From an uncultured Muribaculaceae bacterium (GTDB lineage Bacteria; Bacteroidota; Bacteroidia; Bacteroidales; Muribaculaceae), in the NCBI GenBank assembly GCA_944320595.1, contig CALUIB010000015.1, forward strand, positions 1-64,000: 64,000 nt of DNA, given 5' to 3'. The first letter of the stretch is position 1. The number at the start of each line of letters is the position of its first letter. Below are positions 8,246-16,676 of this stretch, in pieces. Position numbers and translations under genes: made by a program. The notes below the pieces were generated by a model. It ran no database searches. It was not told the DNA's origin and was given only the letters and a program-made list of their open reading frames with translations.

Positions 8246-9700
8246 TCACCCTCCATTCCCTTTCTTCGACAGCGCAAGCAGTCCGACAAACGTCACCGCG
8301 GCATTCAGCAGCAACAGTTCAAAACTCATCACATATCCGCAGCACTCCAGCAGGCCGCGCTGCACAAAGTAGCAAGCCACCGGGGCGGCTACGCACACCA
8401 CCGGCACAAGGCGGTCGCGCACCTGCAAGCGCACGACAAGCCCAAAGAGGAAAAGTCCCAAAATTGGCCCGTAGGTGTAACTGGCAAGCATGTAAACTGC
8501 ACTGATGGCATCGCTGTCGCTTATGTAATAGAATACTATTATTACCAATCCCATCACCACCGACATTGCCAAGTGTACTACACGGCGCACCACGGTGAGG
8601 CGGCTTTCGGGCCGACTTGAAGCCCCCAAAATATCAACCGTGAACGATGTGGTGAGCGATGTCAAGGCCGACCCGGCTGCCGAATACGCAGCCGACACAA
8701 GCCCGAGGACGAACACCACCCCGACAACCACCGGCATCGAGCCGTGCGAGGCCACGAGACCAAAGAGTTCATCGGTTTTCTCGGGTACCGACAAACCTGG
8801 CGTATTCCTTGCGTACATCACCAGCAGTGTGCCAAGCACAAGGAACAGAGCTATCACAAAAAATTGCGATATGCTGCTCACAATCATGTTCTTTTGCGAT
8901 TCGCGCGAATTGCGGCAGGCAAGGTTGCGCTGCATCATGTCCTGGTCAAGTCCAGTAGTGGCTATCACCATGAAAATGCCTGCAAGAAATTGCTTCCAAA
9001 AATATTCGCCACGCATGGGGTCGTCGAAGTAAAAGATGCGCGAAGTTTCATCGGCAGCCACGGCCTCCACCATCGAGCCAAATCCAAGCCCAAGCCCACG
9101 GGCAACGAAAACGATGCACAGCACCACCGACCCCACGAGGCACAACGACTTGAGCAAGTCGGTCCAAATCACCGTCTTCACCCCGCCCTGCATGGTATAA
9201 AGCCATATAAGCGCAATGGTAATGGCCACATTGAGCGCAAAAGGCACTCCAAGCGGGCCGAAGGCAAGACTTTGCAGCACCACGCACACCACGAAAAATC
9301 GCACCGATGCGCCAAGCATCTTTGAAATGAAGAAGAACCATGCTCCGCTGCGGTAAGTAGCAATGCCGAAACGCTGCTCAAGGTAACCGTATATCGAAAC
9401 GAGATTGCGCTTGTAGAAAAGCGGCACCAACACGAATGCTATGGCCGCGCTGCCCACTATGAACCCGAGTGCCATTTGCAAGTAGCTGTACCCCTTGGCC
9501 ACAACCATACCCGGGACCGAGATGAACGTGACACCCGATATTGCTGCCCCCATGGTGGCAATGGCCACCACAAGCCACGGCGCACGGCGGCCACCTGTAA
9601 AGAAACTTGCATTGTCGCTCCCCCTGCCTGCAAAAGCCGACACGGCAAACAGCACTGCGAAGTACCCCACAATCGTTGCTATGACTATTATAGGTGTCAT
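8246..9700 (-). CDS. Sodium:solute symporter, candidate MurNAc/amino-sugar transporter
   Basis: A 484-residue inner-membrane protein of the sodium/solute symporter family, with about 13 hydrophobic segments and a family pattern near residues 35-75 (RRAPWLVVAIATMGAAISGVTF) typical of the Na+ site region. Its ATG overlaps the stop of namZ by 4 bp, implying translational coupling. In Tannerella forsythia an SSS-family protein, MurT, imports N-acetylmuramic acid next to NamZ-type genes. By that analogy I infer amino-sugar import. No MurK kinase or MurQ etherase is in the window, so the substrate is unproven. Confidence 0.9.
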   Translation of the reverse strand: MTPIIVIATIVGYFAVLFAVSAFAGRGSDNASFFTGGRRAPWLVVAIATMGAAISGVTFISVPGMVVAKGYSYLQMALGFIVGSAAIAFVLVPLFYKRNLVSIYGYLEQRFGIATYRSGAWFFFISKMLGASVRFFVVCVVLQSLAFGPLGVPFALNVAITIALIWLYTMQGGVKTVIWTDLLKSLCLVGSVVLCIVFVARGLGLGFGSMVEAVAADETSRIFYFDDPMRGEYFWKQFLAGIFMVIATTGLDQDMMQRNLACRNSRESQKNMIVSSISQFFVIALFLVLGTLLVMYARNTPGLSVPEKTDELFGLVASHGSMPVVVGVVFVLGLVSAAYSAAGSALTSLTTSFTVDILGASSRPESRLTVVRRVVHLAMSVVMGLVIIVFYYISDSDAISAVYMLASYTYGPILGLFLFGLVVRLQVRDRLVPVVCVAAPVACYFVQRGLLECCGYVMSFELLLLNAAVTFVGLLALSKKGNGG

Positions 9701-10884
9701 TCCTTATATAGCAAATATGGCCGGCGGCGCACTTTGAACGCCTCCACGTCGGCTCGCCACGTGGCTTTTATCTCGGCCGCGCTTTTCCCTTCCTCTATCA
9801 TGCGGCGCACCTGGCCGTCGCCCACCAGCAATTCAAAAAACGATGTGAAAAACTTGTCGCCAATCCCCATGCGGCGATAAGCATCAATCACATATCCCAA
9901 GTCCACCCCGGCAGCAATCACGGCCTCGGGGTCAAGCCCCGTCAAGTCGCGCCCGTGGCACAGCTTGTCTTTCAACGGGGGATTTTTTGCGCCATCCATG
10001 CTTTGCGGCGTGAATGTGTATGTACATCCCTTCATGGCCGGGTGACCGTATATCTCAAACGGGTGGCCGGTACCCCGGCCAAGGCTAATGACCGTACCCT
10101 CGAAATAACACGTCGAGGGATACAGATAAACGGCAAGCATCGACTTCAAATTGGGCGACGGAGCAACAGGCAAGCCGTAACGGCTACTATGCGTGTACCC
10201 CTCGCACGGAATCACGGTGAGACGGCTTCCGAGCCGCTTGCCGCCGTCGAGCCACCCTTCGCCGTCAATCATCAGCGCAAGCTCGCCAAGCGTCATGCCA
10301 TGCACAACCGGGATAGGCAACGCCCCCACGCCCGATTTGTATTTCATGTCGAGCACCGGCCCATCGACATACATCCCGTTGGGATTGGGGCGGTCAAGCA
10401 CCACAAACTCTTTCCCGTAGGCCGCGGCGGCGTTCATCAGCCGCATCATGGTTATATAATAAGTGTAGTACCGCACACCCACATCCTGCAAGTCGGTGAC
10501 AATCACGTCAAACTCGCCCATCGTGGCCGCCGACGGCATCCCTTTTTTCCCATCGTAAAGCGACGCTATGGGTATGCCCGTGGCGGCATCCACACTGCCT
10601 TTCACCTTCTCGCCAGCATCGGCATTGCCGCGGAATCCGTGTTCGGGCGAAAATATAGTGGTCACGTTTATGCCATGGTCAAGCATCACGTCGAGCGTGT
10701 GGCGACCATCCACCATACCGGTGTGGTTGCTAAGCAGTGCCACACGCTTGCCGACAAGCAGCGGCGCATACCGCTCGATGCGAGCAGCACCCACTTTTAT
10801 CGTTTGCGAATAAGCGGCAGGCAGGCACAAGACTGCGGCTAAGGCCACGGCCATAAGCCTATAGAAGGTTATTAAATATGACAT
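9697..10884 (-). CDS. namZ: Exo-beta-N-acetylmuramidase, NamZ (DUF1343) family
   Basis: A 395-residue secreted protein of the DUF1343 family, whose Bacillus member NamZ removes N-acetylmuramic acid from peptidoglycan fragments. The signature block SPEHGFRG, holding the proposed catalytic glutamate, is followed by DLQDVGVRYYTY, DRPNPNG and APSPN blocks. I chose the ATG at 10884 because it starts a proper signal peptide (MSYLITFYRLMAVALAA, cleavage after AYS). The ATG 51 bp upstream adds a charged, cysteine-containing stretch. The gene lies 47 bp after cdd and overlaps the symporter gene by 4 bp. It probably acts in the periplasm, feeding the symporter. Confidence 0.9.
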   Translation of the reverse strand: MSYLITFYRLMAVALAAVLCLPAAYSQTIKVGAARIERYAPLLVGKRVALLSNHTGMVDGRHTLDVMLDHGINVTTIFSPEHGFRGNADAGEKVKGSVDAATGIPIASLYDGKKGMPSAATMGEFDVIVTDLQDVGVRYYTYYITMMRLMNAAAAYGKEFVVLDRPNPNGMYVDGPVLDMKYKSGVGALPIPVVHGMTLGELALMIDGEGWLDGGKRLGSRLTVIPCEGYTHSSRYGLPVAPSPNLKSMLAVYLYPSTCYFEGTVISLGRGTGHPFEIYGHPAMKGCTYTFTPQSMDGAKNPPLKDKLCHGRDLTGLDPEAVIAAGVDLGYVIDAYRRMGIGDKFFTSFFELLVGDGQVRRMIEEGKSAAEIKATWRADVEAFKVRRRPYLLYKE

Positions 10885-10931
10885 TAACTTGTATATGTGA
10901 TTATAGCCACAATGCAGCCACATGGCACGAC

Positions 10932-11402
10932 TCAAAATTCCTCAAAGCTCAATGGCAGCAGGGCGCGGATGCCGTCGATGCGGTAAACCACGTCGCGGCC
11001 ACACAGCAGTATGTCGATGGGCTGGCCACCAAGTTTCTCATATTCCAGTATGGCCTGGCGGCACACTCCGCACGGGGCGGCAGGCTCTTCGATAAAATCC
11101 CCCTTTTGCCATGCAGTAATGGCCAGCCTCACGAAACGTACCCCAGGATAACGGGCGGCAGCATAAAATATGGCCGACCGCTCGGCACACGTTCCGGCCG
11201 GGAACGACGCATTCTCCTGATTGGCCCCTGTGATTATTTCGCCATTTTCGAGCAGCAAGGCAGCCCCCACGTGGAACTTGCTATAAGGAACGTATGCACG
11301 GGAAGTGGCCTCCTTGGCCATTTCTACCAACTTTTTCTCATCTTCGCCCAATTCATTATAAGAGTAAACCCTTATCTTTGTATCAATAATTCTTTCATCC
11401 AT
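10932..11402 (-). CDS. cdd: Cytidine deaminase
   Basis: A 156-residue zinc enzyme that deaminates (deoxy)cytidine to (deoxy)uridine. Zinc ligands and the catalytic glutamate are visible in the TCAERSA motif and in APCGVC. ATG 11402 is chosen because a perfect promoter at 11421-11451 places the transcription start near 11414. A longer reading frame starting at 11516 would begin upstream of that promoter and has no homologous N-terminus. It is the first gene of a transcript with namZ and the symporter. It is divergent from the glucosaminidase gene, and the two starts almost touch. Confidence 0.93.
   Translation of the reverse strand: MDERIIDTKIRVYSYNELGEDEKKLVEMAKEATSRAYVPYSKFHVGAALLLENGEIITGANQENASFPAGTCAERSAIFYAAARYPGVRFVRLAITAWQKGDFIEEPAAPCGVCRQAILEYEKLGGQPIDILLCGRDVVYRIDGIRALLPLSFEEF
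11373..11380 (+). promoter_or_regulatory. Possible -7 box for the glucosaminidase gene
   Basis: TATCTTTG fits TAnnTTTG and would start transcription near 11387, 14 nt before ATG 11401. I see no matching TTTG at the -33 position. It lies inside the cdd coding region, so the two divergent promoters would cross. Confidence 0.4.
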
Positions 11403-12450
11403 GGCTCTACAGTATTTATGCAAAGATAGCACAAGTAGCGAGCAATACAAAAATAAGGCTGCCCATTTTTGCATCGCCGACGTGCCCCATATATATAAAT
11501 GGATAGTTGCAATCATTTTTTACCTGCTGGCCTGCTCGCAGGCGGCGGCGCAAGCCAAGTCGGCAGCCTACTTGGAATACATAGAACGGTATCACCGCAT
11601 AGCCATAATGCACCAGCAGCAATATGGCATACCGGCAAGCATCACGCTGGCGCAGGGGCTGCTCGAAAGCCGCGCCGGCCGCAGCCGCCTGGCCGTGCAG
11701 GGAAACAACCACTTCGGCATAAAGTGCCACGGAAAGCGGTGGAACGGCGGCAAGATATATGCCGACGACGATGCCCCCGACGAATGTTTCCGCAGCTACC
11801 ATTCGGCCGACGACTCATTTGAAGACCACGCCCGTTTCCTGAAACAACGGCGGTATGCGCCGCTGTTCGAGCTAAAAGTGACCGACTACAAGGGGTGGGC
11901 GCGCACTCTGCGCAAGTGCGGATATGCTACCGACAAGCGGTATGCCGACAAGCTCATCGACATAATCGAGACTTACGAGCTTTACCGCTACGACACCGGC
12001 CAGCCTGTCATAGCCAAGCCAAAGCACCTTGAAGGCGACGAATCGCTACAGCACTCCATCGACAGCCAAATCTTCGAGGAAATAACATCGGCACACGAAA
12101 TAGTGAAACGCAACGGCCTGTATTGCGTCATAGCCAAGGAGGGCGACACATATTCAAGCATTGCCGAAGAATTCGGTATGCGCTCGCGCAAGCTGGCCTC
12201 GTTCAACGACCGTGGCTGGCGCAACCGCAACGACAAAATCGAGACTGGCAGCATAGTATATATAGAAGAAAAGCGCGATGCGGCAACCGACCACCCCACA
12301 GGGATTTACGTGACAAGCACCGGCGACACTTCATACGGCATAGCACAACAATTCGGCATAAAACTGAAATCGCTGTGCAAGCTCAACCGCCTATCGACCG
12401 GCAATTCCAACCGCTCGCTCAAGGCCGGGCTGAAAATAAGGCTCCGGTAG
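11401..12450 (+). CDS. Secreted glucosaminidase-type peptidoglycan hydrolase with two LysM domains
   Basis: A 349-residue protein. A hydrophobic signal segment (about residues 31-50, ending CSQAAAQA) precedes a Flagellar_FlgJ/glucosaminidase domain at about 60-195 (ITLAQGLLESRAGRSRLA, then NNHFGIKCH). Two LysM peptidoglycan-binding repeats follow, near 232-285 and 300-348. The N-terminus is long for a signal peptide: starting at ATG 11401 fits the -7 box at 11373, while a GTG at 11482 would give a more normal signal peptide. It is divergent from the cdd-namZ operon, and both sides carry wall-hydrolysis functions. Its stop codon lies within a terminator stem. Confidence 0.87.
   Translation: MALQYLCKDSTSSEQYKNKAAHFCIADVPHIYKWIVAIIFYLLACSQAAAQAKSAAYLEYIERYHRIAIMHQQQYGIPASITLAQGLLESRAGRSRLAVQGNNHFGIKCHGKRWNGGKIYADDDAPDECFRSYHSADDSFEDHARFLKQRRYAPLFELKVTDYKGWARTLRKCGYATDKRYADKLIDIIETYELYRYDTGQPVIAKPKHLEGDESLQHSIDSQIFEEITSAHEIVKRNGLYCVIAKEGDTYSSIAEEFGMRSRKLASFNDRGWRNRNDKIETGSIVYIEEKRDAATDHPTGIYVTSTGDTSYGIAQQFGIKLKSLCKLNRLSTGNSNRSLKAGLKIRLR
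11421..11451 (-). promoter_or_regulatory. Promoter of cdd-namZ-symporter-WYL operon
   Basis: On the minus strand TTTG (11448-11451) and TATCTTTG (11421-11428) are exactly 19 bp apart. The start would be near 11414, 12 nt before cdd. Confidence 0.8.
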
Positions 12451-12478
12451 GCACCCCCTACTGCCCTACCAGAGCCTT
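12438..12478 (+). terminator. Terminator overlapping stop codon of the glucosaminidase gene
   Basis: AAGGCTC-C-GGTAGG (12438-12451) pairs with CCTACC-A-GAGCCTT (12465-12478), 13 of 14 positions. The stem includes the stop codon at 12448-12450. No strong T-run follows. Confidence 0.6.
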
Positions 12479-12500
12479 GATAAAAAGCACTCTAACTACA

Positions 12501-12564
12501 AGCCTGTTTAAATGTTGCTCAAAATAACTTGATGTAATTTCAAATATCGCAAAATTCAGACAGG
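12501..12564. repeat. Dispersed AGCCTGTTTAAA repeat
   Basis: AGCCTGTTTAAATG at 12501 faces ACAGGCTC near 12557 as imperfect inverted ends. The same motif is at 41107 (GAGCCTGTTTAAAATG), and inverted versions occur near 4303 and 46596. It falls between convergent genes. Its nature is unknown. Confidence 0.45.
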
Positions 12565-12571
12565 CTCAACA

Positions 12572-13999
12572 TCAATTTTCCGAAACCGACTTCATCCACT
12601 CCTCCTCGGTTGGTATCTCCTCGGCTATCTCGGTGTTGGCAAAATCCCCTCCATACTCCTCGGCGTGCTGCGAACGGTCGAGCCCTATGCGCTCGCTGCG
12701 CTTCGACACTCGCATACGCACCATCTTGTTGGTGAGCCAGTATAGCGCATAGCTCATCACAAACGTGTAGCCAAACACTATAGCCACGGCAAGCACATGG
12801 TTGACGAAAAATTCCCACCGCGACACCTCGCCGCTCCCACCGGGGAAGAAATAGGAATAAGTGAACACACCCGTCAATATGGTACCCACTATGCCGCCAA
12901 GTCCATGTGTGGGGAACACGTCGAGGGCATCATCAAACAAGTGTTTCTTGGCCTTGTAAGTCACTGCAAAGTTGCAGATAATCGTGGTCACAAACGAGAT
13001 AAAGAAGCTTTGCCCCACTGTCACCCAGCCTGCGCTCGGCGTTATGGCCACAAGCCCCACCACAGCACCAATGGCGGCTCCCATGGCCGACGGGCGGCGG
13101 CCAAGCAGGCAATCGAGGAACACCCACGTCACCATGGCCGTGGCTGCGGCAGTGTTGGTGTTAAGGAAAGCCGATATGGCCACACCGTCGGCAGCAAGCG
13201 ACGAGCCGCCATTGAAACCAAACCACCCGAGCCACAGCAAGGCTGCGCCAAGCAGCACAAACGGTATGTTGGCAGCCTTGCCCTCCTCGCTTGTGCGCTT
13301 GCCCAAAAACAATGCGCCGACGAGGGCGGCGACACCCGATGCCGCGTGTACTACTATGCCCCCGGCAAAATCATGCACGTGCATCTTGGCAAAAATCCCT
13401 TCCGGGTGCCACGTCCAGTGCGCAAGCGGGCAGTAAACCACTATCACCCACAGCATCATGAATATCAGGTAACCCGAGAATTTCACCCTCTCGGCAAAAG
13501 AGCCTGTTATGAGCGACGGCGTGATGATGGCAAACTTCATTTGGAACAGCGCAAACAGTGCCAGCGGAATGGTGGTCACGGCAAGGTCTTGCTGTGTGAG
13601 GCCACCGCCGTCAGGAAACAAGTTCTCGGCACCAACACCCTTCATCATGAAAAAGTCGGCAGGATTGCCTATAAGGCCGCCAATATCATTGCCAAACGAC
13701 AAACTGAACCCGACTACAACCCAAATGACGCTGACAACGCCCATCACTATGAAACTTTGCAGCATGGTGCTTATCACATTCTTGGCTCGCACCATGCCTC
13801 CATAAAAGAATGCAAGCCCCGGTGTCATCATCAGCACAAAAATAGTGGCCGTAATCATCCACGCAATGTTGGCATACTGCTGCGCAGTGAGGTCGGGCAG
13901 ATTGAAATCAGAGGGGGAACCCGAAACAAACAAACCTAAAACACTGATACCGAAAATCACGCAAAACAGTATCAGCCATCTTTTTTTAACCTTTCCCAT
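12572..13999 (-). CDS. amtB: Ammonium transporter
   Basis: A 475-residue Amt/MEP/Rh channel for ammonium in the inner membrane. After a signal-like first helix come 11 further hydrophobic segments with family landmarks: GLAFFYGGMVRAKN, the FALFQMKFAIITP segment, DFAGGIVVHAASG and the late THGLGGIVGT block. The C-terminal tail of about 55 residues is acidic. Its promoter at 14048-14078 is a perfect match. No GlnK/PII gene is adjacent, unlike the common amtB-glnK pairing, so its PII partner must be elsewhere. Confidence 0.95.
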   Translation of the reverse strand: MGKVKKRWLILFCVIFGISVLGLFVSGSPSDFNLPDLTAQQYANIAWMITATIFVLMMTPGLAFFYGGMVRAKNVISTMLQSFIVMGVVSVIWVVVGFSLSFGNDIGGLIGNPADFFMMKGVGAENLFPDGGGLTQQDLAVTTIPLALFALFQMKFAIITPSLITGSFAERVKFSGYLIFMMLWVIVVYCPLAHWTWHPEGIFAKMHVHDFAGGIVVHAASGVAALVGALFLGKRTSEEGKAANIPFVLLGAALLWLGWFGFNGGSSLAADGVAISAFLNTNTAAATAMVTWVFLDCLLGRRPSAMGAAIGAVVGLVAITPSAGWVTVGQSFFISFVTTIICNFAVTYKAKKHLFDDALDVFPTHGLGGIVGTILTGVFTYSYFFPGGSGEVSRWEFFVNHVLAVAIVFGYTFVMSYALYWLTNKMVRMRVSKRSERIGLDRSQHAEEYGGDFANTEIAEEIPTEEEWMKSVSEN

Positions 14000-14047
14000 T
14001 TTAATTATAATTTATGCAACTAAAACTTTTTGCAATCTTTCATGCGG

Positions 14048-14078
14048 CAAAGCTATCATTTTGTTTTCAATTATCAAA
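14048..14078 (-). promoter_or_regulatory. Promoter of amtB
   Basis: TTTG (14075-14078) and TAGCTTTG (14048-14055) on the minus strand are 19 bp apart. The predicted leader is about 42 nt. Confidence 0.75.
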
Positions 14079-14154
14079 ATATTATAGCATAAATTTAATT
14101 TTAAAACTAAAATAACAACACTTAACCTATACATAGATATAATAGCAAAACAAA

Positions 14155-14194
14155 TAACCGTGCCACAAGGCCAATTTGCCCAGTGGCACGGTTA
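14155..14194 (-). terminator. Terminator after the 227-residue secreted protein
   Basis: A perfect 12-bp stem TAACCGTGCCAC (14155-14166) with GTGGCACGGTTA (14183-14194), followed on the minus strand by TTTGTTTTGC. Confidence 0.8.
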
Positions 14195-14218
14195 TAATGA
14201 TGATGTGAGAGATTGTGG

Positions 14219-14902
14219 CTACATTATTACCTTCGATACTGTTCCATCAACCGCAACCACATACACTCCACGGCCAAGTGCAATTGTGCAGTCATCGTTG
14301 CCAATTGTTCCTGCATATACCAGTTGCCCCAACGCGGCATAGTTGCCTGCCGCGTCCTTGGCTTTCACATAAAAGGTATATTCGGTTCCTGCCTCCAACC
14401 CATCGATTACGAGCGAGGCACTTGCCAGCACTGGAGCCTCGTCGTCAGACGGTTCAGTGCCGCCTTGATTGTCGCTGCCCACTTCATACATGAACGGAAT
14501 TTCAGTGGCATATCCCGTCCAGGCAATCAATACCCTTATCTCTATTTCTTCGCCCACATTGGCATCGAGCGTACTTGTGGCTGCGTAGGTATAAGTGTCA
14601 ACGCCTTCAACCTTTTGCAACGGCACAAAACCGGCCATAACGCCATACCTCACTTGCGGATTTACGCCTTCAAGCGTAGATGGGTCCTCCGACAATGTGA
14701 ACGTCCCGGTTATCTCCGACGTTGCCGCATCATACTCGATTGTGTAATCCACAGTCGGGGCAAAAATGCTCGGCCCTCCGCCTTGATAGCCATCAGATAC
14801 CGACTCGGTATAGATAAACGTCTGTGCCACTACAGGCAACGCTGCTGCCGCATAAAATGCTATTGCGGCGCAAACAGTTTTCATGAAAGTAAATGTTTTC
14901 AT
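14219..14902 (-). CDS. Secreted fibronectin-like protein with degenerate sorting tail
   Basis: A 227-residue protein with a signal peptide (residues 1-27, cleavage after VVAQ). The rest is beta-rich and acidic. A segment with the pattern ASLVIDGLEAGTEYTFYVKAKD (residues about 163-184) is a typical fibronectin type III or Ig-like strand pair. The last residues (RGVYVVAVDGTVSKVIM) resemble a worn type IX sorting signal. There is no enzymatic domain. It may be a small surface or structural protein, or a leftover of a larger cargo. It follows the endonuclease gene on the same strand after a terminator. Confidence 0.65.
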   Translation of the reverse strand: MKTFTFMKTVCAAIAFYAAAALPVVAQTFIYTESVSDGYQGGGPSIFAPTVDYTIEYDAATSEITGTFTLSEDPSTLEGVNPQVRYGVMAGFVPLQKVEGVDTYTYAATSTLDANVGEEIEIRVLIAWTGYATEIPFMYEVGSDNQGGTEPSDDEAPVLASASLVIDGLEAGTEYTFYVKAKDAAGNYAALGQLVYAGTIGNDDCTIALGRGVYVVAVDGTVSKVIM

Positions 14903-15070
14903 AGTTGGTGATGTTTTTAGAGTTTTAGTGAATTTTTTCCGATTTGCAATTTTAGCCCTTTATCGCAACATTTTGGCATAACGCATATTCACAAAAAACT
15001 CACACATCTTGCAACAAAAACTATACACCAACAAGCTATATCATTAATTTACATAAGATTAAATCAATAG

Positions 15071-15110
15071 AATAAAAATAAGGAACCCCCTACACAGAAG
15101 GATTCCTTAT
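15071..15110 (-). terminator. Terminator after endonuclease I gene
   Basis: ATAAGGAA (15078-15085) pairs with TTCCTTAT (15103-15110), with partial pairing inside. On the minus strand it is followed by TTTTTATT. Confidence 0.75.
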
Positions 15111-15146
15111 GAAAAAACAGGCACTCGCAAGCGCGTATATGCTGCA

Positions 15147-16547
15147 CTAACGTACAAGTATCTTTATGGGCGTGCGCTGCTGATCGGTGGTTATGATGTA
15201 GGCTCCGTATGGGAGCGTTATGACTGTTCCATTCTCAACAACGGGCATCATGCGCACCAGCCGCCCGCTTATGTCATATATGCGGCAGCCGGTGTGCGGC
15301 TCATCGCACGTGAAACGCACCTGCCCGCCATAGTATGTGCTGGCTACAAGTTCGTGGCCGCCTGCCACAGTTTGCTCTATGCCCGAAAATCCGGGCGTTG
15401 CCCCGGTCAATGTCACAGTCACGCTGCCGACAATGCCGCCGTCGTAAAGCACTATCTGCGCCGTGTGGCTACCAGCCAAAGTGGGTTCGTATGTCACATC
15501 AAGCGTATAGCCCGACGACGTGTTGGCAGCGGCTGCCGCTATCGACCTGACATCAATGTCAAACATATCACGGTCGCCACCGTAAAGTGTAACACTCATG
15601 CTGCCTGTCAGCCCCATACCTCTTACGTTCACCGACAACACTTCCGACTCGCCCACAGCTACTTCGCCAAAGCTCAATGTGCTGCCCTCCACAGGGCTTA
15701 TCAGCACCGGGTCGCCATCGTAATGTTCGGCACTATATTCGTCGCCCTGCCTGTACCCCCAAATGTATTCCGCCAATTCGGGGTCATCGACAAACGGGTT
15801 ACGATTCCCCTGTATGCTGTAAACCGCCTCGTTGCGGTCAATCTCCTTCTGGCTCACCGGGTCTTGCCGCGACCATTCAAGCAGCATATCCTTGGCCCAG
15901 TTTTGCAGCGACAGGTAGGTGCTGTTGGTGAACATATAATTATACCGCCATTCATAGTCCTGATAGCAGGTCACCATGTAGAAATAGATGCGCGCAAAGT
16001 CGCCTTTATATTCGTCATCAGGCTCAAACACCCGCGACGAGCCGCCGCCCTGCCCAGCCACAGGATAGCCGACGGTGCTTGTACCGTTGCTGAACGTGGC
16101 CTCATCGACCTCGCCGAGCGGATAATTCGATTTTGCCATATTGGCATCGCCGTCCGACGGCACTATGTGCATGATGTCGGTCCCGGCATGAAAGTTGTAT
16201 ATCGCATCGTCGCCCGAACCCCACCAACTTTTCGGCACCGAGTGCTCGCGGTTAAGCCCACGAGTGCCGCCATAGTAGTAATATTGGCGCGAACTCCAGT
16301 TGTCGGAATACATATCCCACACAAGCAGCCGCCCGTCCACGCGCTCGGGATAAGCATCGGTCTCGGGATAATAATCCCACAAGCTTTTGTAACTAAGCCG
16401 GGTGTGCGAGCGGATAATTTCGTGCAACTTGTCTTTGAGCGACTGGTCGCGCAACCCGTCGAGCGAGCTGTAATACCCCTCGGGCGCGTCGGCCCACAAT
16501 GCAGGTGCTGCCCCCAAAAGCAACAGGGCAGTAAAACAATACTTCAT
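15147..16547 (-). CDS. Secreted endonuclease I family protein with sorting-like tail
   Basis: A 466-residue protein with a signal peptide (residues 1-19). Residues about 25-255 form an endonuclease I (EndA/Vvn-type) His-Me nuclease domain. The motif NREHSVPKSWW carries the catalytic histidine, followed by FHAGTDIMHIVPSDGDANMAKSNYPLGEV-type blocks, quoted only in part. A beta-sandwich region (about 285-385) follows. The C-terminus (YDISGRLVRMMP ... GAYIITT) resembles a type IX sorting domain. It probably degrades extracellular or periplasmic DNA for nutrition. It is a single-gene unit ending in a terminator. Confidence 0.88.
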   Translation of the reverse strand: MKYCFTALLLLGAAPALWADAPEGYYSSLDGLRDQSLKDKLHEIIRSHTRLSYKSLWDYYPETDAYPERVDGRLLVWDMYSDNWSSRQYYYYGGTRGLNREHSVPKSWWGSGDDAIYNFHAGTDIMHIVPSDGDANMAKSNYPLGEVDEATFSNGTSTVGYPVAGQGGGSSRVFEPDDEYKGDFARIYFYMVTCYQDYEWRYNYMFTNSTYLSLQNWAKDMLLEWSRQDPVSQKEIDRNEAVYSIQGNRNPFVDDPELAEYIWGYRQGDEYSAEHYDGDPVLISPVEGSTLSFGEVAVGESEVLSVNVRGMGLTGSMSVTLYGGDRDMFDIDVRSIAAAAANTSSGYTLDVTYEPTLAGSHTAQIVLYDGGIVGSVTVTLTGATPGFSGIEQTVAGGHELVASTYYGGQVRFTCDEPHTGCRIYDISGRLVRMMPVVENGTVITLPYGAYIITTDQQRTPIKILVR

Positions 16548-16676
16548 GAATCAAAAAAACAGTTTTATAACCCACAAAAGTAATGAAAAACATTGGTTCC
16601 TATCATTACATAAGTATAAAAATTACACCGTGTAGATAACTTGATAAAATCGCATGAATTTGAAACATTATAAGGA

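Noticed and set aside
13370-13385. ATGCACGTGCAT palindrome in amtB
   Set aside because: Shares only CACGTG with parS, and it is codon sequence in a conserved part of the channel.
12797-13939. 380-residue frame on the plus strand opposite amtB
   Set aside because: It lies wholly inside a clear ammonium transporter gene and its product is low in hydrophobicity with many His, Arg and Cys residues, as expected of an antisense shadow.
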